A stretch of DNA of 64,000 bases from Flavobacterium kingsejongi (GTDB taxonomy: Bacteria > Bacteroidota > Bacteroidia > Flavobacteriales > Flavobacteriaceae). Position numbers and translations under genes: made by a program. Under the pieces are notes generated by a model. It saw only the letters and a program-made list of their open reading frames with translations. It did no database searches and was not told the origin of the DNA. Location of the stretch: positions 3,286,001 through 3,350,000 of the forward strand of contig NZ_CP020919.1 in NCBI RefSeq assembly GCF_003076475.1, read 5' to 3'. This document shows, piece by piece, positions 36,579-46,693 of this stretch (positions are counted from its first letter, which is position 1; each line of letters begins with the position of its first letter).

Positions 36579-38515
36579 TTACATTGAGGTGATGATAAAC
36601 TGGCTTCTGCGGTTTTCCTGATGTTGCGCTTCGGTACAAGGCACTCCGTCTGCACAGCCATTCACCAATTGTGTTTCCCCATATCCTTTTGCTGTTAACC
36701 GATCCCTGCTGATTCCGGATTGTACCATATATTCTAAAGTGGCCTGTGCTCTTCGCTCTGACAGTTTCATATTATAAGCCCTGGAAGCCCTACTGTCGGT
36801 ATGCGAGGCAATAGCAATTTTCATATTGGGATACTCCTTCATCACTTCCACAACTTTGCTGATGTCGAGCGCCGCGTCGGGGCGTATATTGGATTTGTCC
36901 AGGTCGAAGTAAATGATGCTGATACGGAATAATGTTGCCAAATCCGTTCCGGTTTTTGCTGTTTTAATATTTTTATCCAACGCAATAGATCCGTCTGTTT
37001 TTCCGGAAGTTGCCGGGATCGTTACTTTTTCTTCTTTGGTTTCATACTGTGGGTGCTGGGCCCGTACATAATAAACTACATCACAATTAGCTCCGTCCCA
37101 GGAATAGTAGCCTTGTTCATCGGCATAGGATTCTTTGATTATTTTCATGTGATCGTCGAGCACTATGACTTTGGCATTGGCTAATGGCGTTTTGGTATCA
37201 CTATCCGTTATGGTTCCTTCAAGCAACTGTTCACAACTTAACTTACGGGTTTCGGTAAATTTATAAATATCATCATATCCCAATCCTCCATCGCGGTTGG
37301 AAGAAAAGAATCCGTTTCTTGATTTTGCATCAATCATAAAAGCAAAGTCATCCGTTGGCCCGTTAACCGGAGCGCCCACATTGGCAACTTTACCCAGTGT
37401 ATTATCTTTCATTATCCTGGAGACAAAAATATCCAGCCCTCCAAGTCCCGGATGCCCATCGGAAGCAAAATACAATTCATTGTCCGCTGAAACAAAAGGG
37501 AATGTTTCTTTTCCTTCGGTGTTAATAGCGATCCCAAGATTTTCGGGTTTGCCATAACTTCCATCGGTATTAATCACCACTTTAAAAATATCGGATTCCC
37601 CCATAGTACCCGGCATATTGGAAGCAAAGTACAGGGTTTTCCCGTCAGGGCTTAATGCGGGGTGTGCAGTGCTGTAATTGTTGCTGTTAAAAGGAAGTTC
37701 CACTACATTTTTCCATTTCCCATTGTCCAGTGTCGCTTTGTATAATTTCAACAGAACCTGGTCCTTTTTATCTTTTCCCTTTTTACCGTCATTATAATTA
37801 TTGCGCGTAAAATACATCGTAAGCCCATCGGGAGTAAATGCCGGTGTGGCTTCGTTAAACCGGGAATCGATAGTACCGGAAAACTCCTCCGGCTTTAGCA
37901 ACTGCCCATCGCCATTGATCTTAGCGGCATAGAGCGTCGTAAAAGCCTGATTGTTCCATTTCTGGACCCGTTTGGTAATCCCTGGTTTTTCACGCGAACT
38001 CGCAAATACCAGCTGATCATCGAAGAAAGCAGTTCCATAGTCAGAGTATTCAGAGTTAATTCCTGCATTTTCAATCCGGAAACGACCTGAATTGGCTTTG
38101 ATGACGGCCAGGTAATCTTTGTTGCTTTCATATAACTTTGCCCTTTGGTCATTACCGCTGCGGGTATTGAACTCTTCGAGCATTGCATTGGCTTTGGTAT
38201 AATCCCCGACTGATTTGAGGGTCTGGGAATAGCGGTAATAATATTCTGGGGCTATGGGCTGGTTGAGCTCAAAAAGGGCTGTATACCATTTATTCGCGGG
38301 CTCGAGTTCGGCATTAAAATAATAGGCATTCCCCAGTTTCTCAAACAAATCAACCGATTTATGTCCTTTTTCGGCTACGCGTTCATAAATTTTAATCGCA
38401 TCGATATAAGCCAGTTTATCATATTGCTGATCAGCTTTACGGATTTGGGTAGTTTGGCTGTATCCTGTAGCAGCGTAATCAAGGCAACAGCACTAAGGAG
38501 TATTTTTGATTTCAT
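36579..38515 (-). CDS. OmpA family protein with PD40 and carboxypeptidase-like regions; frameshift in the signal peptide
   Basis: The main frame (589 residues from 38348) holds TPR-like helices, five WD40-like/PD40 repeats (ALSPDGKTLYFASNMPGTMGESDIF, FVSADNELYFASDGHPGLGGLDIFVS), a carboxypeptidase-regulatory-like beta domain and a C-terminal OmpA domain (IYFDLDKSNIRPDAALDISKV ... ASHTDSRASRAYNMKLSERRAQAT) that binds peptidoglycan. Upstream, MKSKILLSAVALITLL starts at ATG 38515 in a different frame; the normal protein would continue ATGYSQTTQIRKADQQYDKLAYIDAIKIYERV in the main frame. One base appears to be missing near 38468-38474. Position 12 bp after a PorP/SprF gene fits the gliding/T9SS accessory pair. 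Confidence 0.85.
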
Positions 38516-38527
38516 AATAATCGGTTT

Positions 38528-39478
38528 TTAGAAAAATCGAGGTGATATGATCTTATCGTAGCTTTTAAAAAGTTCAAAACGCAGAAAAACTTCATGAGAT
38601 CCTGAATTATAATTGGCCAGTCGTGTTGTTTCCGCATCATAAGCATAACCAATAAATAGTCCGTCTGACACCTGGAAACCGACCAACGCACTAACTGCAG
38701 CATCCCAACGGTAAGCTACCCCGGCAGTAAATTTTTCACTGAATAAAAAATTTGCAGAAAGGTCGACCTGCAATGGAGCACCCTGGGTCATTTTCACCAA
38801 TGCAGAAGGTTTAAACTTCAGGTTGTAGGCAAGGTCAAAAACATGCCCCCCCATAAGGTAATAATGAATTTGCTCTTTGGCAACAAAACTGGAAGAGGTA
38901 TTGTAATCGGCCGTTTCATCAAAATGTTTGGTTTGTAGCAGTGCGGGTGCAGAAAGCCCTATATAGGTATTTTCAGAATAAAGGTATGCCCCGGTTCCGA
39001 TATTAGGAGAGAATTTATTGTCAACATTGTTTTGAAATCTTGGATCAGAAGGATTATAGATGTTGAGCTTTGTATAATCTACGTTGAGTAAGTTGGCTGT
39101 GGCTTTAACCCCAAAGGCGAGTTTATATCGTTCTGATACCGGAACCGTATAGGAAATGTCTACGGAGATATTAGTTTCATCAGAAGGCCCAATACGATCA
39201 TTCACAAAGGACAAACCAATCCCTACATTCGTATCAGAAATAGGAGTATGTATAGAAGCTGCTCCTGTTTTTGGTGCTCCATCAAGCCCGACCCACTGCG
39301 CACGGTATAAACCAAAAATACTCATGACTCCACGGGAGCCTGCGTAAGCTGGATTAATGGTAATTGGATTATACATGTACTGTGTATACTGGGAGTCCTG
39401 CTGTGCGATCAGCGTTCCACCCCAAAAAAGAAAACCGCAGTACAAACTCTTTTTAAGTAATTTTAGATTCATCTTCAA
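38528..39478 (-). CDS. PorP/SprF family type IX secretion system membrane protein
   Basis: A 316-residue barrel protein. After a signal peptide (MKMNLKLLKKSLYCGFLFWGGTLIAQ) comes DSQYTQYMYNPITINPAYAGSRG, the signature of PorP/SprF proteins, and then repeated transmembrane beta strands ending FLRFELF. These outer-membrane proteins work with the type IX system and are usually paired with an OmpA-like partner and large gliding or adhesin cargo. The partner follows 12 bp downstream; no large adhesin gene is in the window. The 343-bp region upstream (39479-39821) is AT-rich, with a terminator but no gene. Confidence 0.93.
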   Translation of the reverse strand: MKMNLKLLKKSLYCGFLFWGGTLIAQQDSQYTQYMYNPITINPAYAGSRGVMSIFGLYRAQWVGLDGAPKTGAASIHTPISDTNVGIGLSFVNDRIGPSDETNISVDISYTVPVSERYKLAFGVKATANLLNVDYTKLNIYNPSDPRFQNNVDNKFSPNIGTGAYLYSENTYIGLSAPALLQTKHFDETADYNTSSSFVAKEQIHYYLMGGHVFDLAYNLKFKPSALVKMTQGAPLQVDLSANFLFSEKFTAGVAYRWDAAVSALVGFQVSDGLFIGYAYDAETTRLANYNSGSHEVFLRFELFKSYDKIISPRFF

Positions 39479-39776
39479 TGTTTTAAAGTTTTAGCCAGCA
39501 TTCAGATAAAGGTCGCTACTTTTAATCGTTGTATAAACTTAACTTTTTTTGTAGGTATCTTTTGCAGTTGATAATAACTTTAATTTTTCAAATGATGGAT
39601 ACAAATTCATCATCCCGCACAAAAGAACCCCCTAATAATATCACTTAAATAATGTTAAAATTACAAAATATATTTACGCCACAATACTATTTACCTATTA
39701 TTTATCGCTTACAATCAGAAAATCATCTAAATAATAATACTTCATACTCTAATTTATTCAAAATAAGAACAAAAAA

Positions 39777-39803
39777 AAACTGTTACTAATAGCAACAGGT
39801 TTT
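39777..39803 (-). terminator. terminator of the VWA-MoxR unit
   Basis: On the minus strand AACCTGTT pairs AACAGTT with one bulged base, followed by a run of nine U (A run at 39771-39779). It lies 19 bp beyond the stop of the AAA ATPase gene. Confidence 0.65.
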
Positions 39804-39821
39804 GAATAGCTTTGTTTGATT

Positions 39822-41285
39822 TTATAATTTACTGATATAACTTCCGTAAATATCTTTAAACTGATAGCCTTCTGTGAATCGGTCTTTGCTTAATTTTTTA
39901 TACTGTGCCAATCCCCATAAAATGAATTCCCGCATAAAATACTGATCTTCTTTCGGAGTATCAGGTTGGTATTTTAAAAGCAATTGCTTCAATGGAATAA
40001 TGGCATCCAGCTGTTTTTTATATTCTTCATCGGTAGCATCATCCAATAATTCAAAGCCGCTTTCGGTAAAGAACCAGTCAATAACCTCCTGATACGGGCT
40101 TTTGTCATTCTGCCGTTCGAGTTTTTCTATTTTTGGGAAAAAATCAGGGAAAAAGGTCTGTATGGCATTTCCAATTAGATGCTCTGCAACCATCGCAGCT
40201 CCCTCCTGTTCTCCTTCATACACCAACTCTACCTTACCGGTGATCGCAGGGATAATCCCCATAAAGTCTGACAGGCGCACGGTCGTTTTTTCAGCTCCCG
40301 AACGCAAGGCACGACGTTCTGCGGTACTCAATAAATTTTCAAATGCGGTGATACTCATACGGGCGCTCACCCCACTTTTGTAGTCGATAAATTCACTCTC
40401 GCGGGCTTCAAAACTAATTTGCTCCAATAAATCTTTTGCTAAAGACGGCACATGGATGCTATCACTCTGGCGGCCATCCAGGTTGGCTTCCTGTTCGGTG
40501 ATGGTCCTGGCTATTTTTACAGTCTCCGGATAATGCGTCAGGATTTGTGATCCGATACGGTCTTTCAGAGGTGTGACAATACTACCGCGATTCGTATAAT
40601 CTTCGGGATTGGCTGTAAATATAAACTGCAGGTCTAAAGGCATCCTTACTTTGAATCCACGAATCTGGATATCCCCTTCCTGCAGGATATTAAATAGTGC
40701 GACCTGGATCCTCGCCTGTAAATCGGGAAGCTCGTTGATCACGAATATACAACGGTTGGCACGTGGAATCATCCCAAAATGGATCACGCGGTCATCGGCA
40801 TAGGATAATTTTAAATTGGCAGCTTTGATCGGGTCAATATCCCCAATCAAATCGGCTACCGTCACATCCGGAGTCGCTAATTTCTCATAAAAACGTTCCG
40901 ATCGGTGGAGCCATGCAACAGGCGTCTCATCACCCTTTTCTGCAATCAGGTCCAATGCGTAACGTGACACAGGGCGCAACGGATCATCATTGATTTCCGA
41001 ACCTGCCACTACCGGTATCCATTCATCCAGCAATTCCACCATCAGCCGTGCGAGCCTCGTTTTGGCCTGTCCGCGCAATCCCAGTAAATTGATGTTATGG
41101 CGGGATAAAATCGCGCGTTCCAATTCCGGGATTACGGTATGCTCAAATCCCCATACTCCGGCAAAAACAGTTTCGCCATTTTTTATTTTAGTCCTTAAGT
41201 TCGTACGAAGTTCATCCTTTATACTCTGGCTTTGATAGCCTGCCTTTTTCAAGGCTCCTAATGTTTGTATCGTTGTTGTATCCAT
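39822..41285 (-). CDS. MoxR/magnesium-chelatase-like AAA+ ATPase
   Basis: A 487-residue AAA+ protein. The P-loop position reads GLRGQAKTRLAR (about residues 75-86), the Walker B position IFVINELPDL, and sensor 1 FIFTANPEDYTNRG. GSQILTHYP and the arginine-rich C-terminal helices follow. The Walker A has Ala-Lys where Gly/Ser-Lys is usual, and Walker B has Asn where Asp is expected, though this variant is shared by flavobacterial homologues. MoxR-type ATPases act with VWA-domain partners as chaperones for metal insertion or complex assembly. ATG 41285 (MDTTTIQTLGALKKAGY) is preferred; the VWA gene ends 16 bp upstream. Confidence 0.85.
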   Translation of the reverse strand: MDTTTIQTLGALKKAGYQSQSIKDELRTNLRTKIKNGETVFAGVWGFEHTVIPELERAILSRHNINLLGLRGQAKTRLARLMVELLDEWIPVVAGSEINDDPLRPVSRYALDLIAEKGDETPVAWLHRSERFYEKLATPDVTVADLIGDIDPIKAANLKLSYADDRVIHFGMIPRANRCIFVINELPDLQARIQVALFNILQEGDIQIRGFKVRMPLDLQFIFTANPEDYTNRGSIVTPLKDRIGSQILTHYPETVKIARTITEQEANLDGRQSDSIHVPSLAKDLLEQISFEARESEFIDYKSGVSARMSITAFENLLSTAERRALRSGAEKTTVRLSDFMGIIPAITGKVELVYEGEQEGAAMVAEHLIGNAIQTFFPDFFPKIEKLERQNDKSPYQEVIDWFFTESGFELLDDATDEEYKKQLDAIIPLKQLLLKYQPDTPKEDQYFMREFILWGLAQYKKLSKDRFTEGYQFKDIYGSYISKL

Positions 41286-41301
41286 TATTGCTTTACGGGT
41301 A

Positions 41302-42420
41302 TTATTTAATTTTTTTCTTTCTGTTGGTCTCGTAATCTTCAAAAATCATCTCGCCCAGTCCTTTTAATCCGGTATAAAATGCCTTCCCCTGGTTGGCTGC
41401 CGTAAACTGGTTCACAAAACGCTGCAGGTATGGATCATTTGCAATCATAAAAGTGGTAATGGGAATGTGCAGTTTTCGGGCCTGTTGTGCCATCGTATAA
41501 CATTTGTCCACAATATACTCATCCAGGCCATTACTGTTCATGTAGTAAGAGCCATCCTTTTCCCGGATGCAGCTTGGCTTACCATCTGTAATCATAAAAA
41601 TCTGCTTGTTGGTATTTCTTTTTCTGCGTAGCAAATCCATCGCCAGCTCAAGCCCCGCTACCGTATTGGTATGGTAAGGCCCTACCTGTAAGTAGGGTAA
41701 ATCTTTAATTGCGATTGGCCAGGCATCATTGCCAAAGACCAGGATATCCAAAGTGTCTTTAGGATATCGGGTGGTAATTAATTCAGCCAGGGCCATTGCC
41801 ACCTTTTTGGCCGGTGTGATCCGGTCTTCCCCATACAGAATCATACTATGGCTGATATCGATCATCAAAACCGTACTCATCTGGGATTTGAACTGGGAAT
41901 CTTCAACGACAAGATCATTTTCAGTCAGCTGAAAACGATCTATTCCATTATTCACCTGTGCATTCCGGATGCTTTCTGTCAGGGAAATACGCTCCGGGCC
42001 ATCACCAAAATGGTATTACCGGAATTCTCCGGTATGCTCATCGCCACTGCCCGAGTATTTGGTTTTATGATTTCCAGAACCGCTTTTTTTGAGGTTGCCA
42101 AAAATTTGATTTAAGGCCTGCTGACGGATCGACCGCTCTGTTTTGGCTGTTATTTTTAGGCCTCCGGAGCCATCATCTTTGATTTCATCCCGGATGTATC
42201 CTTTTTTCTTGAGGTCTTCGATAAAATCGTCTATCGTATATTTTTCATCCGTAAGTTTATATTCTTTATCCAACTCCCGAAGCCATTCTAAAGCCTCGTC
42301 CAGATCACCCGAAGTGTGTGTAATCAGTTCCGTAAAAATTTCGAAAAGTTTATCAAACGGAGACAGATTAGGAGCTTCATATTGCCTGAATATAAACCCT
42401 TTCTTTTTGTTTGCTTCCAT
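41302..42420 (-). pseudogene. VWA-domain protein gene interrupted by an in-frame stop
   Basis: Two ORFs on the same strand and in the same frame make one protein of ~372 residues. The first (42420-42016, 134 residues, MEANKKKGFIFRQYEAPNLSPF...) ends SGSGDEHTGEFR then TAA at 42018-42016; reading continues with YHFGDGPERISLTESIRNAQ into the VWA domain. That domain has the MIDAS motif as LMIDISHSMILYGED, then TDGKPSC for the later Asp. Homologues read GEFR, one residue, then an aromatic-His-Phe-Gly segment, so the TAA replaces a single sense codon. The gene pairs with the downstream AAA+ ATPase. If the stop is real, the VWA part could only be made from a restart inside. Confidence 0.8.
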
Positions 42421-42598
42421 AGTGATTAAAATTAAGCGTTTATCCAGTGCGCCAGCCTATAAAAATTATTAATTTTTAGTTAAAGAAATGCTGCTATCAA
42501 GCGGTGTATCCTACGGTTTTATCTCCTTTTTAGCATAAATTAAACGCTCCTATAACAAAACACAAAAAATATGGCAATGCTGTAATTTTTTATAAAAA

Positions 42599-42636
42599 GC
42601 ATGTAATAAAATTTCAATAGAATAAGGTAAACTTTG
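42599..42636 (+). promoter_or_regulatory. predicted shared stress-regulon promoter, copy 1
   Basis: A weaker member of the 38-nt pattern: TGTAA at the box position, 25 nt, then CTTTG (42632-42636). It lies 88 bp before the first gene of the Ku-LigD cluster. The rest of 42421-42598 shows no gene. Confidence 0.4.
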
Positions 42637-42723
42637 TAAGTAGGACTGGTTTTTGGCACCAATCCGGATGATTGCCATCTGATGGAGCGGAAACCCTATC
42701 TCATAAACTCAAAATTTTATATC

Positions 42724-42975
42724 ATGGACATTACTACTCTCATTACTTCAATGGTGCCCAGCACTGAAGACCATATCTCAAAAAAACAGCGACTCCTGAT
42801 GATCGCAGCGGGTGGTTACCTGCTTTATAAAGCACTTCGCAAAAAAGAAGACCGCAATATACTGGAAACGATTACTGCAGGGGCTTTATTATACCGGGGA
42901 CTTTCGGGATACCTCCAGGAAAGCCAGCAGCGTAAAGAACCGGTATACGACAACCATTATACCAACATCCGGTAA
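42724..42975 (+). CDS. small DUF2892-like membrane protein
   Basis: An 83-residue protein. After MDITTLITSMVPSTEDHISKKQ come two short hydrophobic segments: RLLMIAAGGYLLYKALRK and ILETITAGALLYRGLSGYL. The same pair of motifs occurs in the first part of the protein at 47301-48146 (RLLMIAAGSFLVYKAIKG and GGTMIARGISGYCPVY), so the two are related. ATG 42724 is favoured over an in-frame ATG 42 bp upstream. The gene is 20 bp before ku and probably co-transcribed. Function unknown; membrane location is inferred from the hydrophobic segments. Confidence 0.65.
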   Translation: MDITTLITSMVPSTEDHISKKQRLLMIAAGGYLLYKALRKKEDRNILETITAGALLYRGLSGYLQESQQRKEPVYDNHYTNIR

Positions 42976-42995
42976 ACGGGACTAAAAAAATAAGT

Positions 42996-43778
42996 ATGAA
43001 AGCAATATGGAAAGGCGGGATCAGTTTTGGACTGGTCAATATCCCGGTACGGCTCTATAGCGGAGCCACCACCCATCGCATTGATTTTGACATGATCCGG
43101 AAGAAGGATCAATGTGCGATACAATATGTGCGGGTGTGTAAAAAAGACGGTAAGGAAGTTTCCTGGGATGATATTGCCAAAGGCTATAGAAAAGAGAACG
43201 GCGATTATATTATCCTCGATAAAGCTGATTTTGCTAAGGCTGCGCCTGAAAAGACCCAGACGATTGATATTTTCGAATTTGTCAAAGAAGAGGAAATCCC
43301 TTCCAAATATCTGGAGAAACCGTATATCGTTGAACCGGCAAAGGAAGCCCAAAAGACCTATACCCTGCTCCGTGAGGCCCTGAAAAAAACGGAAAAAGTA
43401 GGGCTGGCTAAATTTGTCATCCGTACAACTGAACATTTGGGGATTTTAAAAGTGGAAGATGATGTCATCCTGCTGATCCAAATGCGTTTTGACGAAGACC
43501 TGAGGGATCCCCATGAAGCTAAAATCCCGGGCAAGAGTACCGTTTCAAAAAAAGAACTCGACATGGCCATCAGTATTGTAGACCAGCTGACCGAAAAATT
43601 TGAACCGGAAAAATATAAGGACACTTATAAAAAGGAACTGCTGGATATGATCCAGAAGAAATCCAAAGTCAAAACCGAAAAAAAGGAGGCAAAACCCGTA
43701 AAGTCAAAAAAAGAAAACGCTGCTTCAGATGATTTGCTGGAACAATTGAAAGCCAGTATTGAGGCGCTAAAAAATTAG
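42996..43778 (+). CDS. ku: non-homologous end-joining protein Ku
   Basis: A 260-residue bacterial Ku homodimer subunit. It begins MKAIWKGGISFGLVNIPVRLYSG, the strongly conserved bacterial Ku start, and has the beta-barrel core (DKADFAKAAPEKTQTIDIFEFV, KFVIRTTEHLGILKVEDDVI) with a lysine-rich C-terminal tail (KKSKVKTEKKEAKPVKSKKEN) that in other species aids DNA threading and LigD recruitment. It encircles broken DNA ends for end joining. The ligD start is 3 bp downstream, giving an operon. Confidence 0.96.
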   Translation: MKAIWKGGISFGLVNIPVRLYSGATTHRIDFDMIRKKDQCAIQYVRVCKKDGKEVSWDDIAKGYRKENGDYIILDKADFAKAAPEKTQTIDIFEFVKEEEIPSKYLEKPYIVEPAKEAQKTYTLLREALKKTEKVGLAKFVIRTTEHLGILKVEDDVILLIQMRFDEDLRDPHEAKIPGKSTVSKKELDMAISIVDQLTEKFEPEKYKDTYKKELLDMIQKKSKVKTEKKEAKPVKSKKENAASDDLLEQLKASIEALKN

Positions 43779-43781
43779 GCT

Positions 43782-46322
43782 ATGAAATTAGAACGATACA
43801 ATCAAAAGCGTGATTTTACAAAAACGAAAGAGCCTAAAGGTGTTCCGAAGAAATCCAAAAACACCTTACAGTTTGTCGTTCAGAAACATGCCGCCTCCCA
43901 TCTTCATTATGACTTCAGGCTGGAAATTGATGGGGTACTCGTCAGTTGGGCAGTACCTAAAGGCCCTTCTGCGGATCCTGCCGACAAAAGGCTGGCTGTA
44001 ATGACGGAAGACCATCCTATGGCATACCTCCATTTTGAAGGAAGTATACCTGCCGGAGAATATGGTGGTGGAACTGTAATGGTTTGGGATACGGGCGAAT
44101 ACCGCCCCGAAGGTTCCGAAAAGCCAGCAGATGACGCCAGAATGATGATGGAACAACTCAAATCAGGATCAATAAAAGTGGTATTGGAAGGCGGGAAACT
44201 CAAAGGTGCCTGGCATTTGGTACAAATGAAATCCGGGAAAAACTGGCTTTTGATGAAAGCTAAAGATGAGTTCTCGGGTGATCACGTTACATTTGATGAA
44301 AATTCCATCCTCAGTCAAAGGGATTTTCCTGAAATTGAAAAAGAAGGTGTTGCCTGGGGTGAAAAAAAAAGTAACATCCAGAAACCAAAAACTGATTCAG
44401 TTGCAGCTACAAATACAGCTGAATTCACAGCCGACAGCCTTTCGGGAGCTGTAAAACTTACCCGCTTTCCGATGGACTGGCGACCACAATTAGCAACACT
44501 CACCGATAGTGTTTTTGATAGTGAAGACTGGATTTTTGAAACGAAATATGACGGATACCGTGCGCTGGCACAAATCCAAAACAATAAAGCAGACCTGATT
44601 TCCAAAAATGGCAATTCTTTTCTTTCCAAATACAGCACTATAGCCAAAGCCTTGGAGCAAATTCACGATGATGTCATCCTTGATGGCGAGATTGTAGTAG
44701 AAGATACCAAAGGGACTAGCCATTTCCAATGGTTACAGCATTATGAAGACACTCCTGAAAAAGGGCTGTTGAAGTTTTACATCTTTGATATCCTCTATTT
44801 TAATGGATATGACCTGAGAGGGCTGGAATTACTGCAGCGTAAAAAAATACTAAAAGCCATTTTACCACCACTTGAAAACTGCGTGTATTCCACCCATGTA
44901 ACCACTACCGGAACGGCACTTTTTCAAACCATTCAAAAAGAAGGCGGTGAAGGTATTATTGCAAAAAAGAAAAGCAGTACCTACCATACTGATACACGAA
45001 CCAAAGACTGGCTAAAAGTAAAAACAACCAAGGAACAGGAAATGGTAATTGGCGGATATACCGACCCACAAGGGCAACGCTCCGGTTTGGGGGCCCTGCT
45101 TTGCGGCTATTATAAAGACAATGCTTTTGTCTATTCCGGAAAAGTAGGTACGGGATTTTCAGACAACTACCTGACTGCCTTACAAAAGCAGTTAAAAAAA
45201 CTGGAACAGCCCTCCTGCCCGTTTAGTACACCGCCAAAAATCCAAAATGTACATTGGGTAAGCCCAAAACTTGTAGCCCAAATCAAATTTTCAGAATGGA
45301 CTGAAAGTGGGAATATGCGGCATCCTGTTTTTATCGCCCTGCGCTCAGACAAAGATCCCAAAACAGTAGTTCGGGAAACAGTACAATCGAAGATCAAAAA
45401 AACCCCAAAAACAAAAATGGAAAAGAAAGCAAAACCATCCGAAGTGCAATCCGATAAAGTAACCTTTACGAATCCGGATAAAGTATTCTGGCCGGACGAA
45501 AAAATAACCAAAGGTGCTGTGATTTCCTATTATGAACAGATAGCACCTTACCTCCTACCCTTTTTAAAAGACCGTCCGCAGTCATTACGGAGGAATCCGG
45601 ATGGAATTAGTAAGCCCGGCTTTTTCCAGAAGAATGTTGCCGGTTTGGTACCGGATTGGATCAAGACCCGAAAACTAAAATCAAAAAGTACAGATGAAAC
45701 CATTGAATACCTGCTTTGCCAGGATAAAGATACCCTGCTTTTCCTGGCCAACTGGGGTTGTATCGAATTAAATCCCTGGAGCAGTCGTGTCGGGAGCATT
45801 AATAATCCCGATTATATTATATTCGATTTAGATCCTAATGAGGCTGATATGGAAAAATTAGTCGCTACAGCATTAAAGGTAAAGGAACTATTAGACCGGC
45901 TAAAAGTCACAGCCTATCTTAAAACTTCGGGCGGCAAAGGCCTGCATATCTTTATTCCGGTATTGCCTAAATACACCTATGACCAAAGCCGTCAGTTTTC
46001 GCACCTGATCAGTCAAATGGTACATCGTGAATTGCCGGATAGTACCAGCCTGGAACGAAGCCCCGATAAACGAAAAGGTAAAATCTATCTCGATTTCCTC
46101 CAAAATGGTAAAGGCAAAACAATGGCCAGTGTCTATTCTCTCCGGCCCCGTGCGGGTGCTCCTGTGAGTACACCATTGGAATGGGAAGAACTACACCCGA
46201 AAATGGACCTTAAAAGTTATAACATCCATACCATCATCGATCGTATCGCGACAAAAGGGGATTTGTGGAAAGATTTCTTTGAGCATAAAATGGATTTGAA
46301 GACTATTTTAGCCTCTTTATAA
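43782..46322 (+). CDS. ligD: multifunctional ATP-dependent DNA ligase D
   Basis: An 846-residue LigD with order phosphoesterase-ligase-polymerase. The 3'-phosphoesterase domain (about 1-190) has HYDFRLEIDGVLVSWAVPKGPS and FEGSIPAGEYGGGTV. The ligase domain (about 215-525) has the nucleotidyl lysine in FETKYDGYRALAQI and KEGGEGIIAKKK. The primase-polymerase domain (about 555-846) has PDEKITKGAVISYYEQI, IIFDLDPNEAD (catalytic Asp pair) and KTSGGKGLHIFIPV. The enzyme trims, fills and seals ends held by Ku. It follows ku by 3 bp. A Lys-rich linker separates ligase and polymerase. Confidence 0.97.
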   Translation: MKLERYNQKRDFTKTKEPKGVPKKSKNTLQFVVQKHAASHLHYDFRLEIDGVLVSWAVPKGPSADPADKRLAVMTEDHPMAYLHFEGSIPAGEYGGGTVMVWDTGEYRPEGSEKPADDARMMMEQLKSGSIKVVLEGGKLKGAWHLVQMKSGKNWLLMKAKDEFSGDHVTFDENSILSQRDFPEIEKEGVAWGEKKSNIQKPKTDSVAATNTAEFTADSLSGAVKLTRFPMDWRPQLATLTDSVFDSEDWIFETKYDGYRALAQIQNNKADLISKNGNSFLSKYSTIAKALEQIHDDVILDGEIVVEDTKGTSHFQWLQHYEDTPEKGLLKFYIFDILYFNGYDLRGLELLQRKKILKAILPPLENCVYSTHVTTTGTALFQTIQKEGGEGIIAKKKSSTYHTDTRTKDWLKVKTTKEQEMVIGGYTDPQGQRSGLGALLCGYYKDNAFVYSGKVGTGFSDNYLTALQKQLKKLEQPSCPFSTPPKIQNVHWVSPKLVAQIKFSEWTESGNMRHPVFIALRSDKDPKTVVRETVQSKIKKTPKTKMEKKAKPSEVQSDKVTFTNPDKVFWPDEKITKGAVISYYEQIAPYLLPFLKDRPQSLRRNPDGISKPGFFQKNVAGLVPDWIKTRKLKSKSTDETIEYLLCQDKDTLLFLANWGCIELNPWSSRVGSINNPDYIIFDLDPNEADMEKLVATALKVKELLDRLKVTAYLKTSGGKGLHIFIPVLPKYTYDQSRQFSHLISQMVHRELPDSTSLERSPDKRKGKIYLDFLQNGKGKTMASVYSLRPRAGAPVSTPLEWEELHPKMDLKSYNIHTIIDRIATKGDLWKDFFEHKMDLKTILASL

Positions 46323-46388
46323 GCTAATTTCAATGTTACGCCCCTTTATTATATGCATACATACAAATTGTACAATATTTAAAGAAAA

Positions 46389-46426
46389 TCATATAAGAAC
46401 CTTTCCATACTCGTGATGTATCTTTG
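46389..46426 (+). promoter_or_regulatory. predicted shared stress-regulon promoter, copy 2
   Basis: TCATATAA box, 25 nt, CTTTG; the last eight bases TATCTTTG also satisfy TAnnTTTG. It is 50 bp upstream of the 25-residue ORF at 46477. Confidence 0.5.
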
Positions 46427-46476
46427 AATATAAGCTAATGGTTCGCTATCAGCTGAATCAGTTTAAAAATTATGCT

Positions 46477-46554
46477 ATGAAAACAGTACCCATATTAGTA
46501 AGCCAAAAATCAAGCTGTATAACAGCTCCACTATATGTGCCGGATCACCGGTAA
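46477..46554 (+). CDS. putative 25-residue peptide MKTVPILVSQKS...
   Basis: The ORF runs ATG 46477 to TAA 46554 and encodes a short peptide with one cysteine (SSCITAP) and a polar ending (VPDHR). It is bracketed by a predicted promoter (46389-46426) and a strong terminator (46585-46629), with a small palindrome (ATGAGA...TCTCAT, 46561-46578) between. The unit may instead be a small regulatory RNA. The remainder of the 371-bp gap between ligD and the response-regulator gene is non-coding. Confidence 0.4.
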   Translation: MKTVPILVSQKSSCITAPLYVPDHR

Positions 46555-46584
46555 CCCTATATGAGACGATGTTCTCATTGCAAT

Positions 46585-46629
46585 AAAAAGTGGAGTGTCT
46601 TATCAAATAAGTTATTCCACTTTTTTTTT
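46585..46629 (+). terminator. terminator of the 25-residue ORF unit
   Basis: AAAAAGTGGA (46585-46594) pairs TCCACTTTTT (46616-46625), with an inner CTTAT/ATAAG stem, then a T run. Confidence 0.88.
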
Positions 46630-46693
46630 GCAGCCTACGGAATAATTTCCGTGGATTTGAAATCCAAAAACAAACTTATACTAACTAAAATCA

